DNA from: Locusta migratoria
Taxonomy: Eukaryota > Arthropoda > Insecta > Orthoptera > Acrididae
Assembly: GCA_026315105.1 (NCBI GenBank)
Contig: CM048745.1
Coordinates: 786,203,390 to 786,267,389 of the forward strand
DNA: 64,000 bases
Reading direction: 5' to 3'
Below, piece by piece: positions 10,768 to 22,695 of the stretch (the first letter of the stretch is position 1; the number at the start of each line of letters is the position of its first letter). The notes under the pieces are model-generated. The model made no database searches and had not been told where the DNA came from. It saw only the letters and a list, made by a program, of their open reading frames with translations. The translations under genes and the position numbers were made by a program.

Positions 10768-11985
10768 TCACTTTTTGTCAGATGTTACACTAGATGTTGA
10801 CCTATGTCTCTGCGAAGCAATTAAAGAAATAACAGGGTCCCATGCTTTATCCTTTTGAAATCCGCCATCCCGATTAATCAGGTCTTCTGTCAACCGTATT
10901 TCCACGGACTCCTTAATAATCGAATCCCAAAAGGATCTTGTCGTTGCCAGAATTATTGTTGAAGAATAATCCATGGAGTGTCTCGTGGAAATACAGTGTT
11001 CTGCTATGGCTGATTTATTGGGCTGCAGTAGACGTGTGTGGCGCTCATGCTCCACGCATCTTTCTCGTACTGTGCGAGTAGTTTGGCCAATGTAGGACTG
11101 ACCACATTGACAAGGGATCTTGTAAACTCCCGCCTTCCTCAACCCCAAATCATCCTTTGCAGAGCCAAGCAAAGCCGAGATCTTCGCAGGTGGTCGGAAT
11201 ATCACTTTCACACAATGCTTCTTTAGAATTCTTCCTAATTTAGAAGAGAGGTTGCCCACATACGGAAGGAACGCCCTGGACCTGATTACCTCCTTATCTT
11301 CTTCTTTTTGTTGTTGTTTAGCTTTCTTCCTCGTTAGAGCTGTGCGGATCTGGCGTGAAGAATATCCATTTGCCCTAAAGAGTGACTGCAAATGTTCCAT
11401 CTCTTTAGGAAGGCTGTCCTTATCAGATACCACATGTGCCCGGTGCACCAGAGTACGTAGCACACCTGTGGTTTGTGCAGGGTGGTGGCAGCTTGTCGCC
11501 GGCAGATATAGATCTGTGTGCGTGGGCTTCCGGTAGACAGAGTGACCCAGAGACCCATCAGTTCTTCGAGTGACAAGGACATCCAGAAACGGCAGACATC
11601 TGTCTTTTTAGATCTCCATAGTAAATTGAATGTTCTTGTGGATAGAATTCAGGTGTTTCAAGAATCCTGCGAGCTTTTCTTCTCCATGGGGCCAAACTAT
11701 AAATGTGTCGTCTACATAACGCCAAAAAACTGTCGGTTTAAATTCTGCTGACTCCAGTGCCTTCTCCTCAAATTCCTCCATAAAAAAGTTTGCCACCAGA
11801 GGGGACAAAGGACTTCCCATGGCAAAACCGTCAATTTGTTGAAAGTATTCATTATTAAATAAGAAATAAGTAGAGGACAGGCAATGATGAAACAATGCTG
11901 TTATGTCAGCTTTGAATCTCCTGCCAATGAGTCTGTGGAAATACGGTTGACAGAAGACCTGATTAATCGGGATGGCGGATTTCAA
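10768..11985 (-). pseudogene. Penelope-like reverse transcriptase plus GIY-YIG endonuclease, 5'-truncated
   Basis: The 11985-11608 frame holds RT motifs: GFAMGSPLSPLVANFFMEEF and FWRYVDDTFIVWPHG, where YVDD carries the catalytic aspartates. After one frame change near 11600 the 11463-10768 frame continues with an RT thumb/linker (HLQSLFRANGYSSRQIR, a KKAKQQQK basic stretch, RSRAFLPYVGNLSSKLGRIL). It then has GVYKIPCQCGQSYIGQTTRT (GIY-YIG with CxC), CVEHERH, AIAEHC and a C-terminal DLINRDGGFQKDKAWDPVI. The protein lacks the N-terminal part of RT. Apart from the single frameshift it is nearly intact, so the copy is young. Confidence 0.9.
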
Positions 11986-12295
11986 AAGGATAAAGCATGG
12001 GACCCTGTTATTTCTTTAATTGCTTCGCAGAGACACAAGTCAACATCTAGTGTAACATCTGACAAAAAGTGATTTCCTTCGACCACCGCGCTTAAGATGC
12101 ACGAAAGCGCATTCCGACAGATGGCGGGAATGTAAGTACACCATTACGCAGACGCGGCCCCCTTCTACCACACAGCGCGCCAAATTTCGACAGGCGGCGC
12201 GCTAGTATCTCCTCACTGCGCAGGCGCCGCCACGCCAATCTTTGGTATATATAGAACGACGCACACCGGTAATCTTCAGTCAGGTGCTCACCTGA

Positions 12296-12322
12296 AGATG
12301 GCTGCACGTTTGCCAGCCGAAA
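12296..12322 (+). ncRNA. Hammerhead-like core in PLE end
   Basis: CTGAAGA (12292-12298, a CTGANGA core) is followed by a 5-bp stem GGCTG (12300-12304)/CAGCC (12314-12318) and GAAA (12319-12322). The inverted left arm has the same pattern on the minus strand near 10520-10552. Stem I and a proper cleavage triplet are not clear here, so activity is doubtful. Confidence 0.35.
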
Positions 12323-12419
12323 TATCGTTGGAAGAAGTCAAATGATCCGGCTGCAAGCCCGAAATATGATGGATCAGTCAATACGCCGGGAAAACTTCAA
12401 GATACACAGAAAAGCAGTT

Positions 12420-13029
12420 ATTTATGACTTTTTTTTTTTTTACAAAAGGGAATAACTATAATGCATTAGTTGAACAAGCGCAATTTATTTCCTTACAAAT
12501 ATTGGTTTATTATGTTGGTTTATAGGTTTGTATCTCCGCTAACAATTTGACATCGATATTCTGAAATGTTGTTTCACTTCTCAGCTTTCGCATAAAAGTG
12601 ATTAATAACATATGTTATGCCCTCGGATCTGACACTGTATTCCGACTTTTGTACAATTGGATAACATGAGTTTACTGCTCGGTCCAGGGCTGAGCAAACT
12701 GACTTGACGTGAGGGCAGTGTGGGTACAACTCAATGTGATATGCCGTGACTGCCAGTGTGAATTAACCTTTTACTATCCCCAAAGTTTATGCAGCGTTTT
12801 TACCATTTGCTTATTCATAATACTACTGGTGCATGATTTTTTTTATACGCACAAACAGAAGCAGTTCTATCCTCCTGTGTCATTCACTGTCTGTGATGTT
12901 AACTGGTACCACACAAAGCGTACACAAAAGAGTGTTACCAATAAGCAAAATTGCATTCTAGCCTCCAAAAAGGATAAAAATGCGCAAAGAAATCGAGAAA
13001 CACAATGAAAAATTTGTATAATATTATTC
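12420..13029. other. No gene recognised
   Basis: AT-rich. The 99-codon ORF at 12709-13008 has no recognisable domain. I see no repeat signature. Confidence 0.4.
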
Positions 13030-13400
13030 CTAATATGCAACTAATTCTGCACGTTTCGAGTCACTTTGGCAACCACTGGCTTGGTAAAATTTTATGACAC
13101 TTCTCGCCGGGCTCCAGTGCTTATGTTGGCAACAGATGAACAATTTTTCACGAGCTACTGAGTAAATGTTATTATTGCGAGTGCGAGTATACTATACCTG
13201 CTCTATGGTTGACACATTCTTGTATGTACCCTTGTCCGTTCAGAAAAAAAAAATCGTGTTAACTGAGAGTCACGAAATATTTATTGGTGATTGAGTTGCC
13301 GTCATTACCATTGTTGCCAACATAACCACTGCAGCCCGGCGAGAAGCGCGGTACAATTTAACCACTGCCTTTTGCAGAACCATAGGATTTTGATTGTGTA
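13030..13400. repeat. Unnamed dispersed repeat, two facing copies
   Basis: At 13090-13135 the words GGTAAAATTTTATGAC, TTCTCGCCGGGCT and ATGTTGGCAACA occur. Their inverted counterparts (TGTTGCCAACATAA, GCCCGGCGAGAAG) occur at about 13312-13345. The word CTCTATGGTTGACA at 13201 belongs to the same family, which also occurs at 13680, 17690, 18480 and 43735. The 43.4-kb member shows that the family can be a non-autonomous hAT-like element. Confidence 0.55.
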
Positions 13401-13679
13401 GCATAAATTGAAGATTAATGGTGTTAAACTCGTTTGAGAATTGATAAAGACAATGAATTTGAATGCCAAACAAATTTTATTCCAAGAGATTGCTCTGTAG
13501 CATAGCCTACGATCACGACACATTCGAACACACGTTACCAAAAGTCTAACAGTAATGTATTTACAAAATGAATATTTCTCAGTAATGCGTTGCACAGGTA
13601 AATTTTGAACTGGGTGATCCGTTCGTAGCAATTTTTTCACTTGAATATCAGCAACTTAAAAACACGTAAGCAATTGTTC

Positions 13680-13990
13680 ATCAATAACGACTTGGTAGAG
13701 AAATATATATGGATGAAATTTTACTCACAGCCTCGAAGGATAAGTATGCTGATGTTGCTGACGAACTTTGAATGCTCTTCTAAAACTCAATCACATTGAA
13801 TGAGAGGGAATAATTTTTTAATTGACCGTGAAATAAATTATGAAAGCTATTCCTAGTCTATGTTTGACAGGTTTTTCTATGTACCCCGTCCGTAAATTAT
13901 CCCAGTAAGGCGAACATTTTGTTACCAACATTAGCACACTACACTGCTGATGCCGCAAGTAAAATTTAACCGATATATGGAACGGCTTTA
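13680..13990 (+). repeat. Dispersed repeat copy, related to 17690-17990
   Basis: Words in order (ATTTTACT, TTTGAATGCTCTT, CAATCAC, GAATGAGAGGGA, TTGACAGGTTTTTCTATG, GTCCG, CCAACA) match the copy at 17690-17990 in order and spacing. No coding potential is seen. Confidence 0.6.
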
Positions 13991-16010
13991 ACAAGAGAAT
14001 ATAATTTCACTTTCCACTCACTGGGTATTTCATATCTGTCAACCCTTTCAAATCGTTTAATGACTTCAATATAATGTTGCAATTTTCAGTTTGCGCACTT
14101 CATAGATGAGAATATAACACTTTCTTTACTTCACCCGTACAGAAATAGGCCCTACCATTTAACATACATACTCCACAGTGGCTGCCAATTGCTAAGTAAC
14201 TCTCACCATCAAACAGCATCTACAGTGATACGTCGCAGAAGTTTATGAAGTCGCAAATGATAAAATTCCGAAGGGATAAGCTGTGAATTCTTAAGCTGTG
14301 GTTTAAAATTGTGACGAATTGTAACTAAATATCGCGGATACCGGAAAGTAGCTAACACAAAAAGAGTGTTATCGGAGAGAAACAACCTAGGTTATCCGTA
14401 TTACGGAGGAAATAGTGATCTCTGTAAGAGATCAATGGGAAGAACTAATATTTCCCGAGACCACGTGACTACATCGGCAGTAAAATGGGCTACTTTAATT
14501 GTTTCGAAACAATATTTAATACGCATAATTCTTTCAGCGTTTCAAAATCGCCATGTGTCACTGTCTCGTAGCCGTCGTGTTTCATTCCTTTCTGTTTCAA
14601 ATCTCATTCGCGTTCGATACTAAAACTGTTTCGTTCTCTCGGTTTCATTGTTTTAAAACAGTTTCAGATCTCTAATGCTGGAAGACGGAACAGACGAATA
14701 AAAACCTGTTTCATGTTGCTAAAACTCGACACAGATACACATTTAACTTACTAGTAAACGAACGATTTAAAGAGTGTAAAAAAACTAATTGACATAGGTG
14801 GGTCTGCAGCTTAAGATTACTGAAACCAACATTAGTTTCTAAAGTGAAAGCTATATTCTGCATAAGCGCATGACGTCTGATTTATAAACGCAAATAAAAG
14901 TGAAAAACGCTTGCTATTAGGACTTAAATTTCCAGTCAAATTTTAGTTTTATTTGTCCATGTACGGAAATCATATTAAAAACACACTACTAAATCTAGAA
15001 CATTCTTTTTTTTTAAATAAGAAACAAGATAAAGCTTGGTTTTGATAGATTTTATACTAAACAATTACAATTTTTTCTCACACCGTTAGTTACCATCGTC
15101 ACAATATTGCCAAGACCCCATGTAAAAGAAAAGATATTCCTCAAATGATATAAATACATATGAATCTAACATAACGTGCCGTATTTGACGAATTTCGTGT
15201 TTATACTTTCATATTACGAAATTCTGTATAGTAAATGAAAGTACACGTTAAGGATATCTCCAAAAACTGGAATTTTACGATGAGGTTTATTTTAGTAAAG
15301 TATTCAGCAGTGCGTTACGATATATAAAAACTTAATCCTTCGCAAAATGTTAGCTCAATAAATTTTGTGGGTAAAATTTTACCTACCATCCCGGTGGTCT
15401 GTCGTGGGTGGTAAACTCAAAAACAGGGTAGAAAATCTTTTGTAAAATTTCTCACCAATTTAAAATGTCTGGTCAATGGTGGCCGAGCATCTGGTTCGTC
15501 ACAATACGCCAAGTCACTACTCGTGATGAACTGTGGTATCATGTTCAAGCTGCATGGGCAACTGTACATGTACACGCCATACAAGCTCTGTTTGATTCAA
15601 CGCCGAGGCATATCAAGGCCGTTATTACTGCCAGAGGTGGTTGTTCTGGGTACTGGTTTCTCAGGATCTATGCACCCAAATTGCGTGAAAATGTAATCAC
15701 ATGTCAGTTCTAGCGTAATATATTTGTCCAATGAATACCCGTTTATCATCTGCATTTGTTCTTGGTGTAGCAATTTTAATGGCCTGTAGAGTAAAAGAAA
15801 AAAAATTTCTGATTTCTTCCTTTTATTTCGGCGCAACAACGTTGCGTAGAAATCGACATCACTGTACAAGAAATCTGAATGGCTCGACATCTGGAACATA
15901 CCTACGGTAATTTTGAATTCTGTTAGGTTCTACAGGTGATTTTGTCAGAATAAATAAGGCCGTACAATTACAGAAGAAACACGCAGTAGACTAATAAATT
16001 GTGTCCACTT
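13991..16010. other. No gene recognised
   Basis: Two kilobases of AT-rich DNA with no domain in any ORF. The ORF at 15465-15713 (82 codons) and the minus ORF at 15597-15899 show no known motif. I see no tRNA-like or TIR structure. Confidence 0.4.
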
Positions 16011-17150
16011 CTGACAAGGAAATCAGATGGGTATCGGATTTTAGAATTTTTTGATATTTATGGTACTTGAAGTTCATAACTCAAATAACACTCAGCCAAA
16101 GCCGTTCTTTGCTACTCTTAAAAATTCTCGAGAAAATCGACTTTGAAGTTTGAAAGTACACGTGAGTACCAATAATTAAAATAATTGCATAATATCTATC
16201 GGTGTAGCTCGGGCGGTAGCGTTCTGGGCTTACAACCACAGGGTCGGTGATTCGATTACTGCTGTGACTGACTTTTTTTCATTGTGTTCGAATACTCACA
16301 GAATATTAATATCTAATGGTTATTTTTTACGAAAAATAAACGTATTTTTGTTCATTCGTAATTTTCTACATTTTATAAAAAGTTGTTAGGATGATGGTTG
16401 CAATCAGAAAAACATAAGTTAAATTTTAGCGGTATTGGCTTCACTAATAGTTGACAACAGTAGTCTGATTGTTCAGTTTTTGAAGAGCTATGACGCCCTT
16501 TTTGCAAAGACACCTCCATAGCTACTAATGGCTTTCCGAGAAGCTAACCTACTGAACCATCGTTTTAGGTGACGACAAGGTGTTCAGCTCGTCTACATAC
16601 ATAGAAACAAAAACTTAATTCGAAACCAACGGCAAAAACTGTCAGAGCGGGATTCGAACCACCGACTCTACGCTTGTCGGGCCAGGCGCTACCACATAAG
16701 CTATACGGACATACACTGCATTTCTTAATTATTGGTGCTTACATGTACTATTTGGCCACGATAACTTGACGATTTTGTTGGTGCTGCCAGAAGCGGAGAA
16801 AATCGACACCAGCTAAAAGTTATTCTTTTATTTACATGCGCTGCCAACCCTACAACGGTCCATCACGCGAAGAATTAATGTACACATTGTTAGGGTAACG
16901 GTTCCTGCACTGCAGCTAGCTGCCGATGCTGGCTTCCGTTCGAGCATGACAAGCTCCCAGCAGCCACCGCGTGTATCGTCAAGTTATCGTGGCCAAATAA
17001 TTCTTGAAAAACTTCAAAGTCGATTTTCTCGAGAATTTTTGAGTTGTGTCGAATGACTTTGGCTGATTGTTATTTAAGTTCTGAACTTCACGTATCATAA
17101 GTATAAAAAAATCTAAAATCCAATACCCTTGTACTCTTCTTGTGAGAGAA
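16011..17150. repeat. Large palindrome with two facing tRNA-like heads (family C)
   Basis: The left arm about 16011-16295 and the right arm about 16610-17150 are inverted copies: GTATCGGATTTTAGA, CTCGAGAAAATCGACTTTGA and ACCAATAATT on the left recur complemented on the right. Each arm carries a tRNA-like segment: plus strand 16200-16268 (GTGTAGCTCGGGCGGTAGCG as A-box region; GTGATTCGATTAC as a weak B box) and minus strand 16715-16643 (ATAGCTTATGTGGTAGCGC and GGTTCGAATCCCG). A MITE (16751-16997) sits in the right arm. The spacer 16296-16609 is unique. Confidence 0.75.
16751..16997. mobile_element. 247-bp TA-flanked MITE nested in the palindrome
   Basis: TTTGGCCACGATAACTTGAC at the left end is exactly complemented at the right end (to 16997), giving TIRs of at least 23 bp. 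TA lies on both sides (16749-16750 and 16998-16999), as for Tc1/mariner insertion. Removing it rejoins the right arm so that it matches the left arm of the surrounding palindrome. A related, truncated internal sequence is at about 21490-21600. Confidence 0.85.
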
Positions 17151-17169
17151 CGTCAATTTTGAACAAACG

Positions 17170-17360
17170 CGCGTCGTGTATCCCCATACAAATACGAGAG
17201 CTACGCGCATGCGCGAATCTGACAGCAACAAAAATTTCCTCGGACAGCATCTGGCTACATGGCTTTGCTTGATAACAGCTCTTCGAACGGCCGACGCCCC
17301 TCTTCTAGTAGCCAGATTCGGCGCATGCGTGGTAGCCAGAAAGCAATTCTTCGAACGAAG
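17170..17360. repeat. Imperfect palindrome with GCGCATGCGC words
   Basis: GCGCATGCGCGAATCTG at about 17207 faces CCAGATTCGGCGCATGCG at about 17311, and CTTCGAACG occurs between and after. This is an inverted repeat of about 150 bp, GC-rich relative to its surroundings. I cannot classify it. Confidence 0.45.
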
Positions 17361-17689
17361 CTACTGTCTAGAGATAAGTGGATGACACACTGAGAAGTTC
17401 AACAAATAAAGATCAGTGATATAGCGCTTATAATCTTTGTCCGGTCGATTAGTATCTGTGGTAGAAAGTGTGAAGTATGAAATCTCTGACTTGTTAATGT
17501 AACATCACAGCTTGTTGTGTTGTAATATTTTGTTGAACGTCCGTACATCATCATCGCTATATTTTCACGACACAACGTTGCGCAGCGTAACCTGGGAGTT
17601 CCAGGAACCGAGAAAGAAAAGGGCGAGTTACAAATTCGAGCTGTTCGGCAAGAAAATGCACATATTCTCCTGCAACGTATGTAAGTACA

Positions 17690-17990
17690 ATTGCAAATAT
17701 TAATATTTTCTTGTAAAATTTTACTTGCAGCGTCGACGGCGTAGTGAGATGATTTTGACAGATACCTTTGAATGCTCTTTGAAAACGCAATCACGTAGAA
17801 TGAGAGGGAGTAATATTTTAACCGTGAAATTAATAATAATGCTGTTCCTGCTCTATGGTTGACAGGTTCTTGTATGGAACATTGTCCGGTCAGTAAATTA
17901 GTTATCCTCGTAAATCGAATGTTCTGTCACCAACAATACACCGCCGAAGCAATAAGAAAAATTAAACCATACTTTCAGAGTACTCTATGG
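17690..17990 (+). repeat. Dispersed repeat copy, related to 13680-13990
   Basis: Shares AAATTTTACTTGCAG, TTTGAATGCTCTT, GAATGAGAGGGAGTAATA, CTGCTCTATGGTTGACAGG and GTCAGTAAATTAG with the copies at 13.7 kb and, inverted, 43.8 kb. Confidence 0.6.
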
Positions 17991-18439
17991 GAATAATAAA
18001 AGCGATATGTATTTTTGGATACAAGTGCGACTCTGCATATCGTTTCTCTTCTGTCGCTGTCTAACTTAAATCGTTGTTTCGCTCATAATGATAGAAGACG
18101 ACATTCAGAAACACTACTGGGAATAGACATGCGATTAGGCTGAGATAGGAAGCTTGTTAATTGTAATATTTAGACTAGAAGTCGTTAGTTGACGTCGATT
18201 CAGGAATAGGTCATTGAGAGCCAAATGCTGCCATAATCATGACAAACATTTAAATATCTATTTTTAATGTTAAGTATCCAAGCAGGCTATTGAAACTTAT
18301 AATTCAGAATGTGCATTACGACAGATGTGCAAGAACCATAAACGATGTGTGTGGCTTTAAGTTTACAATCTGTGTCGCGGCGTAGTATTGAGTGTTCAGT
18401 TGTTGGCTATTGCCACTGCATATGACCAGCCACTCAAGT

Positions 18440-18610
18440 GAAAGTGTATGACGTTCTCACATTAACACCAATGTTTTATTATGAATTGCAGCCAATTTAC
18501 TGAGCGAACAAGGGTACAAAGAGAACGTATCAACCATAGAGCAGGAACAGCATTAATTATTTACTACATGATCAGCCATAGAGCAGGAGCAGCATTAATT
18601 ATTTACTTCA
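18440..18610 (-). repeat. Dispersed repeat copy with internal duplication
   Basis: Contains the complement of the CTCTATGGTTGA motif twice (18532-18546 and 18574-18588), each followed by GCAGCATTAATTATTTACT-like words. It is therefore a short tandem duplication inside the same unnamed family. Confidence 0.5.
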
Positions 18611-19629
18611 TGGTCAGCGCAAAAAAAAATGTATTATGAATAAATGAGGATAGTTTCTATCTTGCTCTCACCGTTTGTGATACGATTGGTTGGCTGCGGC
18701 CTCAGCAACATCTGAACACTCAACAATACACCGCGACACGAATTGTTAATTTTTACCATGTGTGTGTGTAGCCGTTAATAGTGATAACAGGAAGTAGATA
18801 TTTTCTGACGTTGCCTTTCCTTCACCTCTTAAACTCAGGTATCATAATAAGTAAAGAACTAAAAGTCGAGTTGCTACCAACACGTGGGTGCAACATGGTA
18901 TAGACATCACTGAACGTAAATCGTTTAGATATATCCGGTGACACGACCATTGGGATGCTACAAATTTATCAGCGTGTCTTCTCGGTTTCATATTGGTTGT
19001 TTTACAGTCTTTCTCATATGTTTTGGTTTAGTTGAACAGAAGATGGATTTATCCGATTACGAGTTTGTGTGTGTATTGTACTCTTTGGATTGCATTGTTA
19101 TATGTTACTAGTACTCGGCTTCATTGTGAGATATCAATGAATCGTCAATTTAGGATTCATGGGAAGAGTGTGGGGTAAAATTCGTGGACGGAGACGGAGA
19201 GACGAATACAGTAAGTAGATTCAAAAGGATGTAAGATGCCGTTCTTATTCAGATATTTAAAAAAAGTTACACAAAATACGGTATCGTGGATAGCTGATCA
19301 AACCAGCCTTTGAACAGATCACAAGAACAATTGCTTAATTTTTGCTCGGGTTGGTAATATTATGTAGAGCAAAATATTACATACTATTTGTCAGTGTTTC
19401 CTATAAAACACAGTATGTTTTCTTTGCATGATATTCTGTGGATATTTGTTGTTGGCTACGATTACCTGTATAATTTGCTCAATTTTAAAATGCTTTTCAA
19501 ATATATTGGTAGTATTCATATTTATTTTCATTCCCATTCATTTTTCTTCACGTCTATCACTTAACAGAGAGCTCCATGTTAGCAACTGCTGAGATTTCTA
19601 GAAGCGTGGAAGAGTGATTTTAGAAGGCA
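18611..19629. other. No gene recognised
   Basis: AT-rich, only short ORFs, no domain, no TIR or tRNA-like structure seen. Confidence 0.4.
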
Positions 19630-19637
19630 GATTGATG

Positions 19638-19983
19638 GGTAATTTCCTACACCTCGTGTACATCGAAGGAAACGGCATTGCCATCGATATATATCGAATG
19701 TTCGATATAGTGTTTCTGAACCAGAGATTCGGGCGGTACGCGCCCTCACGTACTAAGAATAAAACTTCCTGTTTAACATATACCTTACCTAACTTTGACT
19801 TTAAAAAAGTGATCTGTAGCGTAGCCTTAAGATGGTTAGGTATAGGTTGAAAAAGAAGTTTTTTTTAGTACGTGAGGGCACGTAGCGCCCGAATCTCCGG
19901 TTCAGAAACACTATATCGAACATTCGATATATATCGATGGCAATGCCATTTCCTTCGATGTACACGGGGTCTAGGAAATTACC
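19638..19983. mobile_element. 346-bp foldback element with exact 8-bp target duplication
   Basis: GATTGATG occurs at 19630-19637 and 19984-19991. Between them, GGTAATTTCCTA begins the left arm and its complement ends the right arm. Arms of about 150 bp pair almost throughout (shared words CGTGTACATCGAAGGAAA, GGCATTGCCATCGATATATA, GTTTCTGAACC, ATTCGGGCG, CCCTCACGTACTAA), leaving a short centre. No coding region is present. The 8-bp duplication suggests mobilisation by a hAT-like or other 8-bp-TSD transposase. Confidence 0.9.
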
Positions 19984-19991
19984 GATTGATG

Positions 19992-21149
19992 TTTTGCGGA
20001 AGTATTGTCACAGTCACGACACTCCCACAGAATTTTGTTAAACACTGCGACAGCAGCACTCCAAGCGGCCGACAAGCTACATTCCTGAATACGATATTGG
20101 GTGAATGCGAATAGTATCGTATATGTTGATTTTAACATACGTTTTACAGTAGGGAACGTATGTAGTGCAATAAAAATAGGCAATGATTTAAAAATAACTC
20201 CACATTTGTCTTTCTTAGGTTTTCTATGATCCATGACAAGATACGAAACGGTACATCACGGGATAGTTTAGTTACAATTATATTGTAACATACAGGCTTT
20301 AACTAAATTATTTAATTTTCTAATACAAATACAAAACGGTTAGGAAACACGAGCAGACCTGCCCTTTGGCAGAGTCGTCGATTTTATACTCAGGAGCGTT
20401 AAGATATCTTCACTACAATTTCAGCAAAATGAGGGTGGAATGTAGGAAACGTATACAGACTCCAATAACTGCATGTTCACCCTGAAGAGGGTGAACATGC
20501 TCTTAAGGGCTTTGTGAGACTAATTTAAAAACACACACACAATAAATGTTATTACAGCCATTGTCACATATAACTGCTATAGGATACACACAAAATATGT
20601 TCCAAAGCCATAGTCGCTACTTGAATAAAAAGCTTTTTAATTTACTTCCAATTACTACCAATGCACTATTAGTTTCTGCGCACTATGGCGTCATTTTTAA
20701 ATGCCTATGATTACAAAAATATTACAATGATTCAATCATATTAAACAGTGTAAATTTTCTAAATTTACCACACAAAAAATTAAAACAGAGAATTTAGAGC
20801 GTGAATGCACTGTGTTCAGCTGTGGGCACACTTGTTTCATTCTTCATCATCATAAAGGATGAAACACTTGCCAACAGCTGAACACTGGGCATTCAGGTTC
20901 TGAATTTAATTCAATATGTAACTTACTCTGAGCTTTGCTAGGTGGGTATGTGCGGATCCCTATACTGATGGAGCCATGCGAAATTGGCATAGGTTTCTCC
21001 ACATATTTACAACTTGGGAATAATTGCAGTATAAGACTGACCACTTGAAAACTAAAACAATTGTACCATATGATCGAAAAATGTTTTATACATATGAAAT
21101 GAGCCAAATGACTTAATGATGACTGTACAATAACGTAGTAATTGTTTAA
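19992..21149. other. No gene recognised
   Basis: Contains one perfect hairpin (listed separately at 20471-20500). Minus ORF 21161-20850 has no recognisable domain. Otherwise AT-rich and featureless. Confidence 0.4.
20471..20500. repeat. 13-bp perfect hairpin with 4-nt loop
   Basis: GCATGTTCACCCT, loop GAAG, then the exact complement. It is short, GC-richer than its flanks, and not followed by a T run in either direction. Function unknown. Confidence 0.7.
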
Positions 21150-21345
21150 AAAAATGTTCAAGTATTTGTAATCCTAAGCGACCAAACTACGAAGGTCATC
21201 AGTCCCTAGTCTTACAATCTACTTCAACTTATTGTAAGGACAACACACACACACCCATGCACGAGGGAGGACTCGAACCTCTGGTGGCAGTGGCTGCGTA
21301 TTCCAAGACGTTGCGCCCCAGATCACACGGCCATTCCCGTGCAAC
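21150..21345 (-). repeat. tRNA-headed SINE, diverged, reversed
   Basis: On the minus strand the head has GGTTCGAGTCCTCCCTCG and the tail has AGGGACTGATGACCTTCG, as in the other SINE copies. It is more diverged than its relatives and I see no clear target duplication. Confidence 0.75.
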
Positions 21346-21489
21346 GCACAAGGTTTGATAAATTATTAAACTTTTCTCTGTTAAACGTGGTTGAATCATT
21401 GTAATATCTTTTATTAATTTTACAAATGAAGACGATTTTACGTGGTGATGCCAGCAGCACAAAAACTCTGCATGAGTTGAAGGCCATCC

Positions 21490-21625
21490 ATTTATTTCGG
21501 ATTGCTGCCAAAGTTACGCTGCCCTAGACGCGAAATATTAGTGAACACATTGTTGCGGATAACGTTTCCAACACTGCGCCGCTGCCTTTTGCTCGCTGAT
21601 GTCCCCCCCCCCCCCCCCCCCCCGC
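21490..21625. repeat. Truncated relative of the 16.75-kb MITE interior, plus C tract
   Basis: CTGCCAAAGTTACGCTGCC, ACGCGAA, ATTAGTGAACACATTGTT and GATAACG follow the order of words inside the MITE at 16751-16997. It ends in a run of 21 C at 21603-21623. The characteristic ends are missing. Confidence 0.5.
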
Positions 21626-22695
21626 TCTCAGGCCAGTGTTGCCAACTTGGAGGTTTCCCCCCTAAATTTAGGGACATTGCCGTCTTGGGGGAAATTTGGA
21701 GGGGTTTGTACTTCATGGGGAAATTTAGGGGAAGTGTGCTTTGAGGGGAATTTTTAGGGGCTTCTCACGAATGAATAACGTATACCTATCAAAATTTGTT
21801 TAGCCCTACCTTACAATGAAATACTTCATTTTTGTGTTAACGTTGGCACTGCCCTCATTTAAAGGCGCTTCTTCAACGTCTACTGTACCGTACTGTTGTC
21901 GTATTGGCGATTGTGAACTGAAGTTGAACACGCTGGAAGTATATGTGTGTGTATTCAAGTAAATATGGCTTCCCATAGATACAAAAAGGCGTGGGAATCA
22001 GATCCCTTGTAACAGTCTGGAAACATCCCTTGTTGAAAGGTACGTTATTTCCAGTTTGTTAGATTGAATTGAATTCGGAAACATCGTTACTGTAGGCCTA
22101 GTGGTTTACTGAGGTTCGTTGTCAAAAGTGCAAAGTAGGCAACTATTACTTGGTGTTCACTGCATTATTGTCTGCTTTGCCGTCTGCTGTATCACTGAGC
22201 TGTGCTGTAGTTATTTAACTCCGATGTGGTTTTGAACTGACAGATATGACCGTCGAGTGGGTAGGGGGGCTCCCAATAAGTGGTGTTGTTGTTGTTTGTC
22301 GTTTAGGTTTTTTTAGGTGGGATTCACATACGATTTAGGGAAAAATTGAGCTTCAGGGTTGGCAACTGCCCCAGGCAGCAATAGCACACACCTCCTGCCG
22401 CTGCCAACAGTCAGTGCACGGATCGTCAACTTACCGTTGATGAACAGTACATTAACCGGAGTAGTTCTGTCATTTCCAAACAATGCAGAAATTGAGAAAA
22501 CAGTGTATCCTAAAAGGGCGCCCAATTACGAGTCGGAAACAAACAGCCAGTAAATACGAGTATGTCGCGCTAAGTTTCATATTCTCTCAAAATCTTAAAT
22601 CAGATTTCCTGTTTTTGCGTTATACTGAATCAATTTCTTCCTCATTCTTTGTAAAGTTGCTATGCAAAACGAGATAAGTATTCAGTAAAGCTTTC
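21626..22695. other. No gene recognised; G-rich repeat-like segment
   Basis: At 21637 CAGTGTTGCCAACTTGG, like a hAT-type end, starts a stretch (to about 21760) with repeated GGGGAAATTT(A/G)GG words. The rest has only short ORFs without domains. Confidence 0.4.

Larger units (their letters stand above)
10465..12405 (-). mobile_element. Penelope-like element with inverted end and 14-bp target duplication
   Basis: ACAGAAAAGCAGTT occurs exactly at 10451-10464 and 12406-12419 and bounds the element. The left arm (10465 to about 10905) and right arm (about 11928 to 12376) are inverted copies of the same 3' region, including the last about 45 codons of the protein and the stop. Between them on the minus strand lies the RT/GIY-YIG gene, 5' truncated. 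Inverted partial ends around a truncated copy are a known habit of Penelope-like elements. The right end carries about 29 further bases (GTCAATACGCC and onward) not present in the left arm. Confidence 0.9.

Noticed and set aside
18440..18610. Regularly spaced direct repeats that might be an array
   Set aside because: Only two units, and they match a dispersed repeat family found at four other places.
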